A stretch of 64,000 bases of DNA, from positions 1 to 64,000 of the forward strand of contig NZ_PPSK01000018.1 in the NCBI RefSeq assembly GCF_002903165.1, given 5' to 3'. A program made the position numbers and the translations under genes. Of this stretch, positions 16,242-25,056 are shown piece by piece. The notes below the pieces were generated by a model, which made no database searches, was not told the origin of the DNA, and saw only the letters and a list, made by a program, of their open reading frames with translations. Every line of letters starts with the position of its first letter. Within the stretch, counting starts at the first letter, position 1. The DNA comes from Halopseudomonas oceani (GTDB lineage: Bacteria > Pseudomonadota > Gammaproteobacteria > Pseudomonadales > Pseudomonadaceae).

Positions 16242-19200
16242 GCAACCAACGCCCCCTGGCCCTGCGTTGCCCGCTGCGTGGCAGCCGCCTGATTGAAGCC
16301 AGTGCCGGTACCGGCAAGACCTTCACCATCTCGGCGCTTTACCTGCGGCTGGTACTGGGGCATGGCGATGGCGACAGTGCCTTCAGCCGTGAACTGCTGC
16401 CGCCGGATGTGCTGGTGGTGACCTTTACCGAGGCCGCGACCCAGGAACTGCGTGACCGCATTCGCGCACGGCTGGTAGAGGGCGCGCAGGCGTTCCGTGT
16501 TGAACTGACTGAACCGGACCCGATTCTCGCTGGCCTGCTGGCGGATATCCCTGAAGCCGAGCACGCCAGCGCCGCGCGCAAGCTGGATATTGCCGCCCAG
16601 TGGATGGATCAGGCCGCGGTATCGACCATTCACAGCTGGTGTCAGCGCATGCTGCGCGAGCACGCCTTCGACAGCGGCAGCCTGTTTACCCAGACACTGG
16701 AAACCGACCAACGCGACCTGCTGGCCGAGGTCGCGCGTGATTACTGGCGGTTGCATTGCTATCACCTGCACGGCAGTGCGTTGGCCTGGGTGCAGTCCGG
16801 TTGGGGCCAGCCGGACGCGTTGCTGGCACAGGCGCGCCGGTTGTTCGATCCGACAGCCGCTGCGCCTGCTACCGAACTGCAGGCGTTGCTGGAGCAGGTA
16901 CTCAACCAGCGTGATGCCGAACTGGCCGCGCTCAAGGTGCCCTGTGTGCAGTGGGCCGATGAGCTGGAAGCGTTGCTGGATCAGGCGGTCGAGCAGGGCG
17001 TGGTCGACAAGCGCAAGATTCAGAAGCGCTACTACGCGCCCTGGTTTGAGACCCTGCGCCAATGGGCGCTGACGCCGGAACAGATAAAGCTTGAACTGCC
17101 GCCGGCAGCCTGGGCCCGGCTCAGCGAAGACGGCCTCGGCGAAGCCTGGAAGAAGGGCGCCGTGCCCGATCACCCGGCGCTGCGCGGCTTGCCGCAACTG
17201 CGCGAGGCGCTGGCTGCGCTGCCGAATCCGGACAGCGATGCGCTGCGTCATGCGGCGGACTGGATGTCGGTGCGCTTTGAGGCGGAAAAGCGCCGCCGTG
17301 CGCAGATGGGCTTCGACGACATGCTGACCCGGCTCGACGCCGCGCTGCAGGGCCCCAATGGCGACCGGCTGGCCGAGGTTATCCGTCAGCAGTTTCCGGT
17401 CGCGCTGATCGACGAGTTTCAGGATACCGACCCGCTGCAGTACCGCATCTTCGATCGCATCTACCGGGTAGCGGAAAACGATCAGGACTGTGCGCTGTTG
17501 CTGATTGGCGACCCCAAGCAGGCGATCTACGCCTTCCGCGGGGCGGATATCCACACCTATCTTCGGGCCCGTGGTGACACCGCCGGGCGGCACGAGAATC
17601 TGGATACCAACTTCCGCTCCAGCCAGGCGATGGTCACGGCGGTCAATCGGGTCTTCGAGCACGCCGAGCAGAACTTCGCCGCTGGCGCCTTTCTGTTTCG
17701 CAAGGGTGATGACAACCCCATGCCGTTTCTGCCGGTGCAGGCGCGCGGGCGAAAGGAGGTCTGGCGTTGCAACGGTGTGCCCGCGCCGGCCTTGACCGCC
17801 TGGTTGCTGGAATCGGAAGAGCCATTGACTGGCGATGTCTACCGACGGGAGATGGCCGAGCGCTGTGCCAGCGAGATGACCGCGCTGCTGCAGGCCGGCC
17901 AGCAGGGCAGCGCCGGGTTTGCCCGCAGCGACCAGCCGCTTGCGCCGGTGCGTCCGGCAGACATGGCGGTGCTGGTGCGCACCGGTCGCGAGGCGCAGCT
18001 GATTCGTGATGCGCTGGCTGCCCGCGGCGTGCGCAGTGTGTATCTGTCCGACAAGGACTCGGTGCTGGCAACCCAACAGGCGCAGGATGTGCTGCGCTGG
18101 TTGCGCGCCTGTGCCGAGCCCGGCAACGACCGCCTGCTGCGTGCGGCGCTGGCCAGCCACAGCCTGCACCTCAACTGGCAGGCGCTGGATCAGTTGAATC
18201 AGGACGAGCGCCTGTGGGAGCTGCGGGTCGACCAGTTCCGTGATTACCGGCGTATCTGGCAGCGCCAGGGTGTGCTGCCGATGCTGCACCGTCTGCTGCA
18301 CGACTTTGAACTGCCGGCACGGCTGCAACAGCAGGACGATGGCGAGCGCGCGCTGACCAATCTGCTGCATCTGGCCGAGCTGTTGCAGCGCGCCGCCCGT
18401 GAGCTGGATGGCGAGCAGGCGCTGATTCGCCACCTGGCAGAGCTGATTCGGCAGGCGGACGAGGGGGCTGCGGATGAGCAGGTACTGCGGCTGGAAAGCG
18501 ACGCCGAACTGGTCAAGGTGGTGACCATCCATAAGTCCAAGGGCCTTGAGTACCCGCTGGTGTTCCTGCCCTTTATCTGCCTGAGCCGCCCGGTGCGGGC
18601 GGACCAGCCGCTGCGCCTGAGTGACGGCTGGGTATTGAAGCCAACCACCGATCAGGTGGCCGAGGCTGACCGCGAGCGGCTCGGTGAAGATCTGCGCTTG
18701 CTCTATGTGGCGCTGACCCGCGCGCAGCATGCCTGCTGGCTGGGCATGGCGGACCTCAAGAGCGGCAACAACAAGCAGTCGGTGCTGCACCGCAGTGCGA
18801 TTGCCTGGCTGCTGGGCGGTGGCGCGGCGCTGGAATCATCTATTCAACTGAAAGACTGGCTGACCCGCTGGCAGCCGGACGGCGAGGTAATCGCGTTGCA
18901 GGGCGCGCCGGAGCCGCGTGATGATCGACTGCCACTGCTGGATGATGGCCCGGCATTGGTCGATGCCCGTAGCCCGGCGCACGGTCGCTTCGATTCTTGG
19001 TGGATCGGTTCCTACAGTGCGCTGGCGCTCAGCGGCGAGAGTGCCGACAGCGCGCTGGCCGAGTGGATTGCCGACGACGAGCGCCAGAGCCGCTTTGTGC
19101 CGCTGCGTCGTGGCGAGCAGCCGAGCATTCACCGCTTTCCGCGTGGCCCGCAGCCAGGCACCTTTTTGCACGGTCTGCTGGAGCTGGCGGCGCAGGAAGG

Positions 19201-19873
19201 CTTCTCGGCGTTGCAGGATACCGAGCGTTGCCGACGCTGGCTGGCGCCGCGCTGTCAGCGCCGTGGCTGGGGTGAGTGGAGTGATTGCCTGAGCGACTGG
19301 CTGGGGCAATTGCTGCAGCGCCCGGGGCTGGTGCCGGGTACCGAGCTGGCGCTGGGTGAGCTGCCGCCGTCGCGTTACCAGAGCGAAATGGCCTTTATGT
19401 TTGCCGCCAGCAAGGTCGACGTGCAGCAGATCGATCGGCTGGTCACGGCGATGACGCTGGACGGGCAGCCGCGTCCGGCGCTGCAGCGTGACCGCCTGAA
19501 CGGCCTGTTCAAGGGCTATATCGACCTGGTGCTGGAGCACGAGGGGCGCTATTACGTGCTCGACTACAAGTCCAACTGGCTGGGTGCAACGGCGGCCGAT
19601 TACAGCGAGGCGGCCATGAGCCGTGCGCTGCTGGAGCACCGTTACGACCTACAATACGTCTTCTACCTGCTGGCGCTGCACCGCCAGTTGCAGGCGCGTT
19701 TGCCTGATTACGATTACGACCGCCACATTGGCGGTGCGCTCTACTGGTTTGTCCGCGGCGTCGACGCAGAGAACGGCGGCATCTGCCATCAGCGCCCGCC
19801 GCGTGAGCTGATTGAAACGCTGGACCGCCTGTTCGCCGGCCAGCCGGTTGAGGAGATTGACCATGCAGGGTGA
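16238..19873 (+). CDS. recB: Exodeoxyribonuclease V subunit beta (RecB)
   Basis: A 1211-residue 3'-5' helicase and nuclease subunit of RecBCD. Walker A is IEASAGTGKTF (about residues 19-29); other SF1A helicase motifs are TFTEAATQELRDR, LIDEFQDTDPLQY, GDPKQAIYAFRGAD, TIHKSKGLEYPLVF and LLYVALTRAQHA. The C-terminal nuclease domain has its active-site segments GYIDLVLEH and VLDYKSNWLG. The ATG overlaps the recC stop by 4 bases, implying translational coupling. All key catalytic residues that can be checked by eye are present. Confidence 0.97.
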   Translation: MSNQRPLALRCPLRGSRLIEASAGTGKTFTISALYLRLVLGHGDGDSAFSRELLPPDVLVVTFTEAATQELRDRIRARLVEGAQAFRVELTEPDPILAGLLADIPEAEHASAARKLDIAAQWMDQAAVSTIHSWCQRMLREHAFDSGSLFTQTLETDQRDLLAEVARDYWRLHCYHLHGSALAWVQSGWGQPDALLAQARRLFDPTAAAPATELQALLEQVLNQRDAELAALKVPCVQWADELEALLDQAVEQGVVDKRKIQKRYYAPWFETLRQWALTPEQIKLELPPAAWARLSEDGLGEAWKKGAVPDHPALRGLPQLREALAALPNPDSDALRHAADWMSVRFEAEKRRRAQMGFDDMLTRLDAALQGPNGDRLAEVIRQQFPVALIDEFQDTDPLQYRIFDRIYRVAENDQDCALLLIGDPKQAIYAFRGADIHTYLRARGDTAGRHENLDTNFRSSQAMVTAVNRVFEHAEQNFAAGAFLFRKGDDNPMPFLPVQARGRKEVWRCNGVPAPALTAWLLESEEPLTGDVYRREMAERCASEMTALLQAGQQGSAGFARSDQPLAPVRPADMAVLVRTGREAQLIRDALAARGVRSVYLSDKDSVLATQQAQDVLRWLRACAEPGNDRLLRAALASHSLHLNWQALDQLNQDERLWELRVDQFRDYRRIWQRQGVLPMLHRLLHDFELPARLQQQDDGERALTNLLHLAELLQRAARELDGEQALIRHLAELIRQADEGAADEQVLRLESDAELVKVVTIHKSKGLEYPLVFLPFICLSRPVRADQPLRLSDGWVLKPTTDQVAEADRERLGEDLRLLYVALTRAQHACWLGMADLKSGNNKQSVLHRSAIAWLLGGGAALESSIQLKDWLTRWQPDGEVIALQGAPEPRDDRLPLLDDGPALVDARSPAHGRFDSWWIGSYSALALSGESADSALAEWIADDERQSRFVPLRRGEQPSIHRFPRGPQPGTFLHGLLELAAQEGFSALQDTERCRRWLAPRCQRRGWGEWSDCLSDWLGQLLQRPGLVPGTELALGELPPSRYQSEMAFMFAASKVDVQQIDRLVTAMTLDGQPRPALQRDRLNGLFKGYIDLVLEHEGRYYVLDYKSNWLGATAADYSEAAMSRALLEHRYDLQYVFYLLALHRQLQARLPDYDYDRHIGGALYWFVRGVDAENGGICHQRPPRELIETLDRLFAGQPVEEIDHAG

Positions 19874-21926
19874 TCAACTGGATCTGCTCGGCAGTCTCGA
19901 CCGCTCCGCCGTGCAGCTGGATAGCGCAACCGCGCTGCTGCAATTGCTGGATGACTGGCTAGCCAACGGTTGGCTGCGGGCGCTGGACCGGGCCTTCGCC
20001 GGGTTTCTGCTGGAGCAGGCGCCGGAAACCAGCCCGGCAGTGCTGCTGGCGGCGGCGCTGGTCAGCCACCAGTTGGGCCATGGGCATGTTTGCCTCGATC
20101 TGGCGGCTACGCTGGCCGAGCCGGATTTTGCCCTGTCGCTGCCGCCGGAAGGGGAGAGCCTAATCGATACGCCGCTGCCGTCGGCGGTACTGGCGGGCGT
20201 TACGCTGGACAGCTGGCGTGCGGCGTTGCAGGCCAGCCGAGTGGTAGACAGCCAGCAACCGGAGCAGGGCAGTTGCCCGCTGGTACTGGTCGGCCAGCGT
20301 CTGTATCTGCGCCGCTACTGGCAGCACGAGCGGCACGTTGTTTCGACCCTGCATCAGCGCCTGCAGCACCCACTGCAGGTTGCCGGGGATCTGCCTGAGC
20401 GGCTGGATACCCTGTTTGCCGGCAGTCAGCAGAACCCGGACTGGCAGCGCATTGCCTGCGCACTGGCGGCGCGCGGGCGTTTCAGCATCATTACCGGCGG
20501 CCCCGGTACCGGCAAGACCACCACGGTGGTGCGGCTGCTGGCGTTGCTGCAGACGCCGGCAGTGGAAGCGGGCAAGCCGCTGCGTATCCGCCTGGCCGCA
20601 CCGACCGGCAAGGCCGCCGCGCGGCTGACCGAGTCGATCGGGCGGCAGGTCGGCGCGCTGCCGGTTGATGACGCGGTGCGCGATGCCATCCCGACCGAGG
20701 TCAGCACGTTGCATCGCCTGCTCGGCAGCCTGCCGGACAGCCGCCACTTCCGCCATCACGCCGGTAACCCGCTGGCGCTGGATGTGCTGGTGGTGGACGA
20801 GGCCTCGATGATCGATCTGGAAATGATGGCCAACGTGCTGGACGCTCTGCCGCCGCAGGCGCGACTGGTATTGCTCGGTGACAAGGATCAGCTCGCCTCG
20901 GTGGAAGCCGGCGCGGTGCTGGGCGACCTGTGCAGACGCGCCGACGCCGGTTGCTACTCAGCGGCCACGCTCGAATGGCTGCAGCAGGTCAGCGGTCAGT
21001 CGCTGGCCGAAAGCGGTTTGCAGCCCGGTGACGAGACGACCCATCTGCTGGAGCAGCAGACCGCCATGTTGCGCCATTCCCACCGCTTTGGTGCTGACAG
21101 CGGCATCGGTGAGCTGGCCCGCGCGGTTAATCGCTGCGACGCCACCGCCGCGCGTGATCTGCTGCAGCGGGGGCAGTTCGCCGATATTCACAGCCGGCGC
21201 CTGCCAGACCTGCGCGACCCCGGGTTTGCCGCGCTGGTGCTGGGCAGCGAGGGTGGCCTGCCGGGCTATGGCGCCTATCTGAGCACGCTGCAGGCGCAGC
21301 GCCCGGGCGCGGATGCGATGGCCGATGATCCCTGCTGGCAGGCCTGGGCGGGCGATGTGCTGCGCGCCTTCGACCGTTTCCAGCTGCTGTGTGCGGTGCG
21401 CCGCGGCGACTGGGGCGTCGAAGGCATCAACCAGCGGGTGGCGGATCTGCTGAGCCGTCGCGGCCTGCTGCACGCCGACAAGCTCTGGTACGAGGGGCGC
21501 CCGGTGCTGGTCACTCGCAACGACTACAGTCTGGGCTTGATGAACGGCGACATTGGCATTGCCCTGCGCATCCGCGAACCGGCGCTGCACGCCGGTCAGC
21601 CGGAGACCGAGGCGCTGCGCGTCGCCTTCCCGCGCAACGATGGCAAGGGCGGCATTCGCTTCGTGTTGCCCAGCCGTCTGCCGGAGGTGGAAACGGTGTT
21701 TGCCATGACCGTGCACAAGTCGCAGGGCTCGGAGTTCGAGCACGCCGTGCTGGTGCTGCCGGAGGCGCGCAACCCGGTACTGACTAAGGAGCTGGTCTAC
21801 ACCGCGATTACCCGCGCGAGCAAACACTTCAGCCTGCTGGAAAGCCGTCCCGGCGTGTTTGAGCCAGCGGTGCAGACGCCGGTGCGGCGGATCAGTGGGC
21901 TGGACCTGGGCGCGACCGCCAACTGA
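19863..21926 (+). CDS. recD: Exodeoxyribonuclease V subunit alpha (RecD)
   Basis: A 687-residue 5'-3' SF1B helicase subunit of RecBCD. The small N-terminal domain is followed by Walker A GGPGTGKTTTVVRLL (about residue 210), a LAAPTGKAAARLTES segment, Walker B VVDEASMIDLEMM, LLGDKDQLASVEAGAVLGD, and the C-terminal TVHKSQGSEFEHAVLVLP and VYTAITRASK motifs. The ATG at 19863 overlaps the 3' end of recB by 11 bases. The stop is immediately adjacent to the stop of the convergent FMN reductase gene, leaving no room for a terminator. Confidence 0.97.
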   Translation: MQGDQLDLLGSLDRSAVQLDSATALLQLLDDWLANGWLRALDRAFAGFLLEQAPETSPAVLLAAALVSHQLGHGHVCLDLAATLAEPDFALSLPPEGESLIDTPLPSAVLAGVTLDSWRAALQASRVVDSQQPEQGSCPLVLVGQRLYLRRYWQHERHVVSTLHQRLQHPLQVAGDLPERLDTLFAGSQQNPDWQRIACALAARGRFSIITGGPGTGKTTTVVRLLALLQTPAVEAGKPLRIRLAAPTGKAAARLTESIGRQVGALPVDDAVRDAIPTEVSTLHRLLGSLPDSRHFRHHAGNPLALDVLVVDEASMIDLEMMANVLDALPPQARLVLLGDKDQLASVEAGAVLGDLCRRADAGCYSAATLEWLQQVSGQSLAESGLQPGDETTHLLEQQTAMLRHSHRFGADSGIGELARAVNRCDATAARDLLQRGQFADIHSRRLPDLRDPGFAALVLGSEGGLPGYGAYLSTLQAQRPGADAMADDPCWQAWAGDVLRAFDRFQLLCAVRRGDWGVEGINQRVADLLSRRGLLHADKLWYEGRPVLVTRNDYSLGLMNGDIGIALRIREPALHAGQPETEALRVAFPRNDGKGGIRFVLPSRLPEVETVFAMTVHKSQGSEFEHAVLVLPEARNPVLTKELVYTAITRASKHFSLLESRPGVFEPAVQTPVRRISGLDLGATAN

Positions 21927-22517
21927 TCACATCCCGTTCATCCAGTCCGCTGGCGGGCTGCGGTGGCGCTCGTGCAGCGGGGCCATCGCTTCGGTGTAAT
22001 CGAGCAGCAGTCCCATGGCCCAGTCGGCGCGAGCGCGGATACGCTGGTCGTCTTCGCTGGCGGGCTCGTCGGGGTTCATGACCTGTTCGACGTTGCGCAC
22101 GATCAGGTGCTCGGGCAGGTAGCAAAGGCGGCAGTTCTTGTAGCTGGAAGCGCGCAGCTCGGCCAGCGGGTAGCTGCCGCCCTGTCCGCCTGACACACCC
22201 ACCAGCAGCGCCGGCTTGTGTGCCAGCTCGGCGCGGCCGGCATACATGAACAGGTTCTTCAGCGCCGGACTGGCCATGCCGTGCCATTCCGGGCTGATGA
22301 CGACCAAGGCGTCGGCGCTGCGCAGGATCGCAGAAATCTCCGGCCAAACGCCGTTGTTGTCAGCCTCGGGCCACAGCGGCAGCGGTTGTCGGGCGAGTTC
22401 TATTACGCTGGTTCTGCAGTTCCTGCCTTGCAGGTTGGTGGCCAGCCAGTTGGCGACCTTGGCGCTCTGGCTGTTCTGCTGGCTGGAGCCGGCGATCAGG
22501 GCAATATGACGACTCAT
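21927..22517 (-). CDS. NADPH-dependent FMN reductase family protein
   Basis: A 196-residue flavodoxin-like protein. The phosphate-binding start IALIAGSSQQNSQSAKVA, the VVISPEWHGMASPALKNLF segment and VGVSGGQGGSYPLAELR are typical of the NADPH-dependent FMN/quinone reductase family. The start is the ATG at 22517, which overlaps the stop of the upstream membrane hydroxylase gene (ATGA), so the two are co-transcribed and probably coupled. It could supply reduced flavin or act as an azo/quinone/chromate reductase; the specific substrate is unknown. Confidence 0.8.
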   Translation of the reverse strand: MSRHIALIAGSSQQNSQSAKVANWLATNLQGRNCRTSVIELARQPLPLWPEADNNGVWPEISAILRSADALVVISPEWHGMASPALKNLFMYAGRAELAHKPALLVGVSGGQGGSYPLAELRASSYKNCRLCYLPEHLIVRNVEQVMNPDEPASEDDQRIRARADWAMGLLLDYTEAMAPLHERHRSPPADWMNGM

Positions 22518-23368
22518 TTGGCGACCTCGGGGTTGAACTCGGGGGTGGGTTTGGCTTTTGGTTTGCGCACCAGCGGCCAGAACAGCTCCTGAGTCCAGCT
22601 GACCGGCCCGAGGTTCTCGATGCCGTACTTGGGCGGACGGCGGCGGGTGATCTTGGCGGTGCCGAACAGAATGTCCCAGAAGAACAGCAGGTTGCCGAAG
22701 TTGCCCTTGTAGTTGGTGACGCCGTCCTCTGCGCTCAGGCCATGGTGAGCCGAGTGGGTAGACGGGGTGGAGATGGTGCGCTCGACTACCCACATGACCG
22801 GCTTGAGCCACTTGATCTGATACAGCTTGGCGTCCCACGGCACACTGCTGTGAGCGCCATAGATGACGCACATCTTCAGGATCAGATAAACGAAGTAGAC
22901 GTGTGCCAGGCCCAGATAGATGAGGATGCCGGAGAACCAGATACCGGGCATCAGCAGGTAGTAGAAGCTGTTGTTGCGGTAGACGATGCGGATGCTCATG
23001 TACTGGGCGGAGTGATGGGCCCGATGCAGGTCGTAGAGGAACGGCACTTTATGTGCCAGACGATGCCACCAGTACTGGGTCATATCGTCAAACAACAGGA
23101 ACAGGGTAAAGCCAGCCAGCCATGGCAACTGACTAAGGGCGCCCTGCCACTCGGGCGCCAGCTGCTGCATCAGGGCGCCACTGGCGAAGGTGATGAAGGG
23201 CACGGTAACCCCGAGTAACAGGGTCGAGCCGATGATCTCGATCAGCGCGTCACGGCGCTGACCAGCCGGCTGGAAGAAGCGGCCGACGATGAGCTCAAGC
23301 AGGATGAAGGAGAAAAAGATCCCGGCGACGATAACGGCGGGGTTCAGGCTTGTTGTGATTGTTTCCAT
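22514..23368 (-). CDS. Sterol desaturase / fatty acid hydroxylase superfamily membrane protein
   Basis: A 284-residue integral membrane di-iron enzyme candidate. Histidine clusters characteristic of the superfamily are visible: WWHRLAHK, DLHRAHHS and STHSAHHGLS. Several hydrophobic segments (residues about 10-30, 45-65, 80-95, 140-180) fit membrane spans. It probably hydroxylates or desaturates a lipid at the inner membrane. GAGG lies 6 bases before the ATG at 23368; the longer open frame to 23410 lacks such a site. It is the first gene of a two-gene operon with an FMN reductase, and is divergent from an AraC regulator that may control it. Confidence 0.82.
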   Translation of the reverse strand: METITTSLNPAVIVAGIFFSFILLELIVGRFFQPAGQRRDALIEIIGSTLLLGVTVPFITFASGALMQQLAPEWQGALSQLPWLAGFTLFLLFDDMTQYWWHRLAHKVPFLYDLHRAHHSAQYMSIRIVYRNNSFYYLLMPGIWFSGILIYLGLAHVYFVYLILKMCVIYGAHSSVPWDAKLYQIKWLKPVMWVVERTISTPSTHSAHHGLSAEDGVTNYKGNFGNLLFFWDILFGTAKITRRRPPKYGIENLGPVSWTQELFWPLVRKPKAKPTPEFNPEVAK

Positions 23369-23437
23369 GCTAACCTCTGCGGGCGTTTTGTTAACTCGAC
23401 TGCCTGGCAATCAAAAGCCATATTGGATTTTCCCGAC

Positions 23438-24421
23438 ATGCGCGCAGAGGACAAAAACAGAGTTGAATCGGCCAAGGTGTCTATTCAGCGCTTCCATCAC
23501 GGCCCGCTTGGCAAGGTGCTGCAACGCTTCCTGCACGAGCGTGGCGACCGCGAAGATTTCGATCTGGTGGCGCTGGAGCAGCTCTGGCACAGGGCTGCAG
23601 AGCACGATCCGGCAATTGGTCTGCATCTGTTCTCGTTGTTCACACCGCAGGACTGGCATGTGCTGGCCTGCCTCGGCCTCTATGCCGATACCCCGCAGCA
23701 GTCGCTGGATTGTTGGGTCCGTTATCAGTCGCTGGCTTCTTCCATGGATTCCGTCAGGCGGGTACAGGACGACGGTATGACCGGTGTCAGTATTCGGGTT
23801 CACGCGGCTGCCGGGCTGGAGCGGTATCTGGTTGAGCACTACATGAACATGGCGGTAACCCAGATGAGTGCCGCGGCGCGGACAGTGCTGATGCCTGCGC
23901 GGGTGTGTCTGCGTCACCGGAAACCGGACTATTACGAGGCCTACCGGCCGGTGCTGGGCGAGTGCGTGGAGTTTGCCGCTGCCGAGAATCAGTTGTGGTT
24001 TAGCGATGCGGACATGCAGCGCGCCCATCCCGGTGCCAACCGGGCGATGTTTGAGCTGGTGTGTTGTGAGCTGGACCGACGTCTGGCGCAGCAGCAACGG
24101 TTTGGCGGCACCGCCGGACAGGTCTCGGCGCAGGTCCGTCGTGGTCTGCTGGACGGGGTGCAGGTCTCGCTGGAGGATGTCGCATCCGCCTTGCACCTGA
24201 CCACCCGGACGCTGCGCCGGCGCCTGCAGGATCAGGGCCTGAACTACCGCCACCTGCTGGATCTGGTACGCGCCGAACTCGATCAGTATCTGGCCCTGCA
24301 GGGGCTGACCCGGGCGCAGATTGCGGAGCGTCTGGGCTATGGCGACACCGCCGCCTACCTACATGCGCGCAAGCGCTGGCAGCCTCAGAGTGTCTCGCCG
24401 GCGGCCGATACCAGCGCCTGA
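23438..24421 (+). CDS. AraC family regulator with Arabinose_bd-type (OruR/ArgR-like) N-terminal domain
   Basis: About 327 residues. The N-terminal two-thirds matches the ligand domain of the AraC subgroup typical of Pseudomonas. The C-terminal DNA-binding domain has a first helix-turn-helix (SLEDVASALHLTTRTLRRRLQDQGLNY) and a second, slightly short one (TRAQIAERLGYGDTAAYLHARKRW). The start is uncertain: ATG at 23438 or TTG at 23423; neither has a good ribosome-binding site. It is divergent from the membrane hydroxylase operon, its likely target. Its last 37 bases overlap the convergent amidotransferase-like gene on the other strand. Confidence 0.8.
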   Translation: MRAEDKNRVESAKVSIQRFHHGPLGKVLQRFLHERGDREDFDLVALEQLWHRAAEHDPAIGLHLFSLFTPQDWHVLACLGLYADTPQQSLDCWVRYQSLASSMDSVRRVQDDGMTGVSIRVHAAAGLERYLVEHYMNMAVTQMSAAARTVLMPARVCLRHRKPDYYEAYRPVLGECVEFAAAENQLWFSDADMQRAHPGANRAMFELVCCELDRRLAQQQRFGGTAGQVSAQVRRGLLDGVQVSLEDVASALHLTTRTLRRRLQDQGLNYRHLLDLVRAELDQYLALQGLTRAQIAERLGYGDTAAYLHARKRWQPQSVSPAADTSA

Positions 24422-25056
24422 AACAGGCGGCGTTGACGCGGCAGGAACAGCAGAAATTCCGGGTGCCATTGCACACCAATAACAAAGCGCCTCCCAGGTG
24501 CCTCCACGGCCTGCGGGATCTGGTCGAGATCTCTGGCGCTGATGACCAGACCGTCACCCACCCGATTGATCGCTTGGTTGTGCAGGCTGTTGATGCGTGC
24601 GCGCTGGCGGCCGAGCAGGCGCGCCAGGTGGCTGTCTGGCTCGACGCAGAGGGTTTTCAGTGGCAGTACGGTGCGGCGCTGGGAGGTCAGTTTGCGGCGT
24701 GATCTGAGGTCCTGAAACAGGTTGCCGCCGCAGCGTACGTTGAGTAGCTGTGCGCCGCGGCAGATGCCCAGCAGCGGCAGCTCCTGACTCAGCGCATGGT
24801 CGATGACCGCTGACTCGAGGCGGTCGCGGGCGCTGTCATAGCGTGGCTTGACCTCGGGCTCGGCGGCGTAGAGTACCGGGTCCACATCGTGTCCGCCGGT
24901 AATGACCACACCCTGATAGCGGTGGTTGCGTTCCTCATCGCCCGGCTTGAGTTGCAGCGGGATGCCGCCATAGTGGCGCACAGCGCTGGCGACCAGAAAG
25001 CGCGGTCCGGCGGCGCCGTGGGTTGGCCCGGTGATGGCAATCACGGGCTTTGTCAT
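24385..25056 (-). CDS. Class I glutamine amidotransferase-like hydrolase (peptidase C26, PuuD-like)
   Basis: A 223-residue protein of the gamma-glutamyl-GABA hydrolase family. The nucleophile is Cys99 in LLGICRGAQLLN, and His198 and Glu200 in GVQWHPE complete the triad. VVITGGHDVDPVLY is the family-typical oxyanion segment. Its start overlaps the stop of the upstream amidoligase (ATGA), so it is almost certainly expressed with it. PuuD itself works with PuuA on glutamylated putrescine; here the partner is instead an amidoligase, suggesting that this enzyme cleaves the amide bond made by the amidoligase or supplies ammonia to it (inference). Confidence 0.85.
   Translation of the reverse strand: MTKPVIAITGPTHGAAGPRFLVASAVRHYGGIPLQLKPGDEERNHRYQGVVITGGHDVDPVLYAAEPEVKPRYDSARDRLESAVIDHALSQELPLLGICRGAQLLNVRCGGNLFQDLRSRRKLTSQRRTVLPLKTLCVEPDSHLARLLGRQRARINSLHNQAINRVGDGLVISARDLDQIPQAVEAPGRRFVIGVQWHPEFLLFLPRQRRLFQALVSAAGETL

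Noticed and set aside
16172-18790. 872-residue open frame on the minus strand
   Set aside because: Antisense shadow of recB, which carries all helicase motifs.
12759-21926. RecCBD as part of a defence island
   Set aside because: Standard housekeeping repair operon; no restriction, toxin-antitoxin or other defence genes accompany it.
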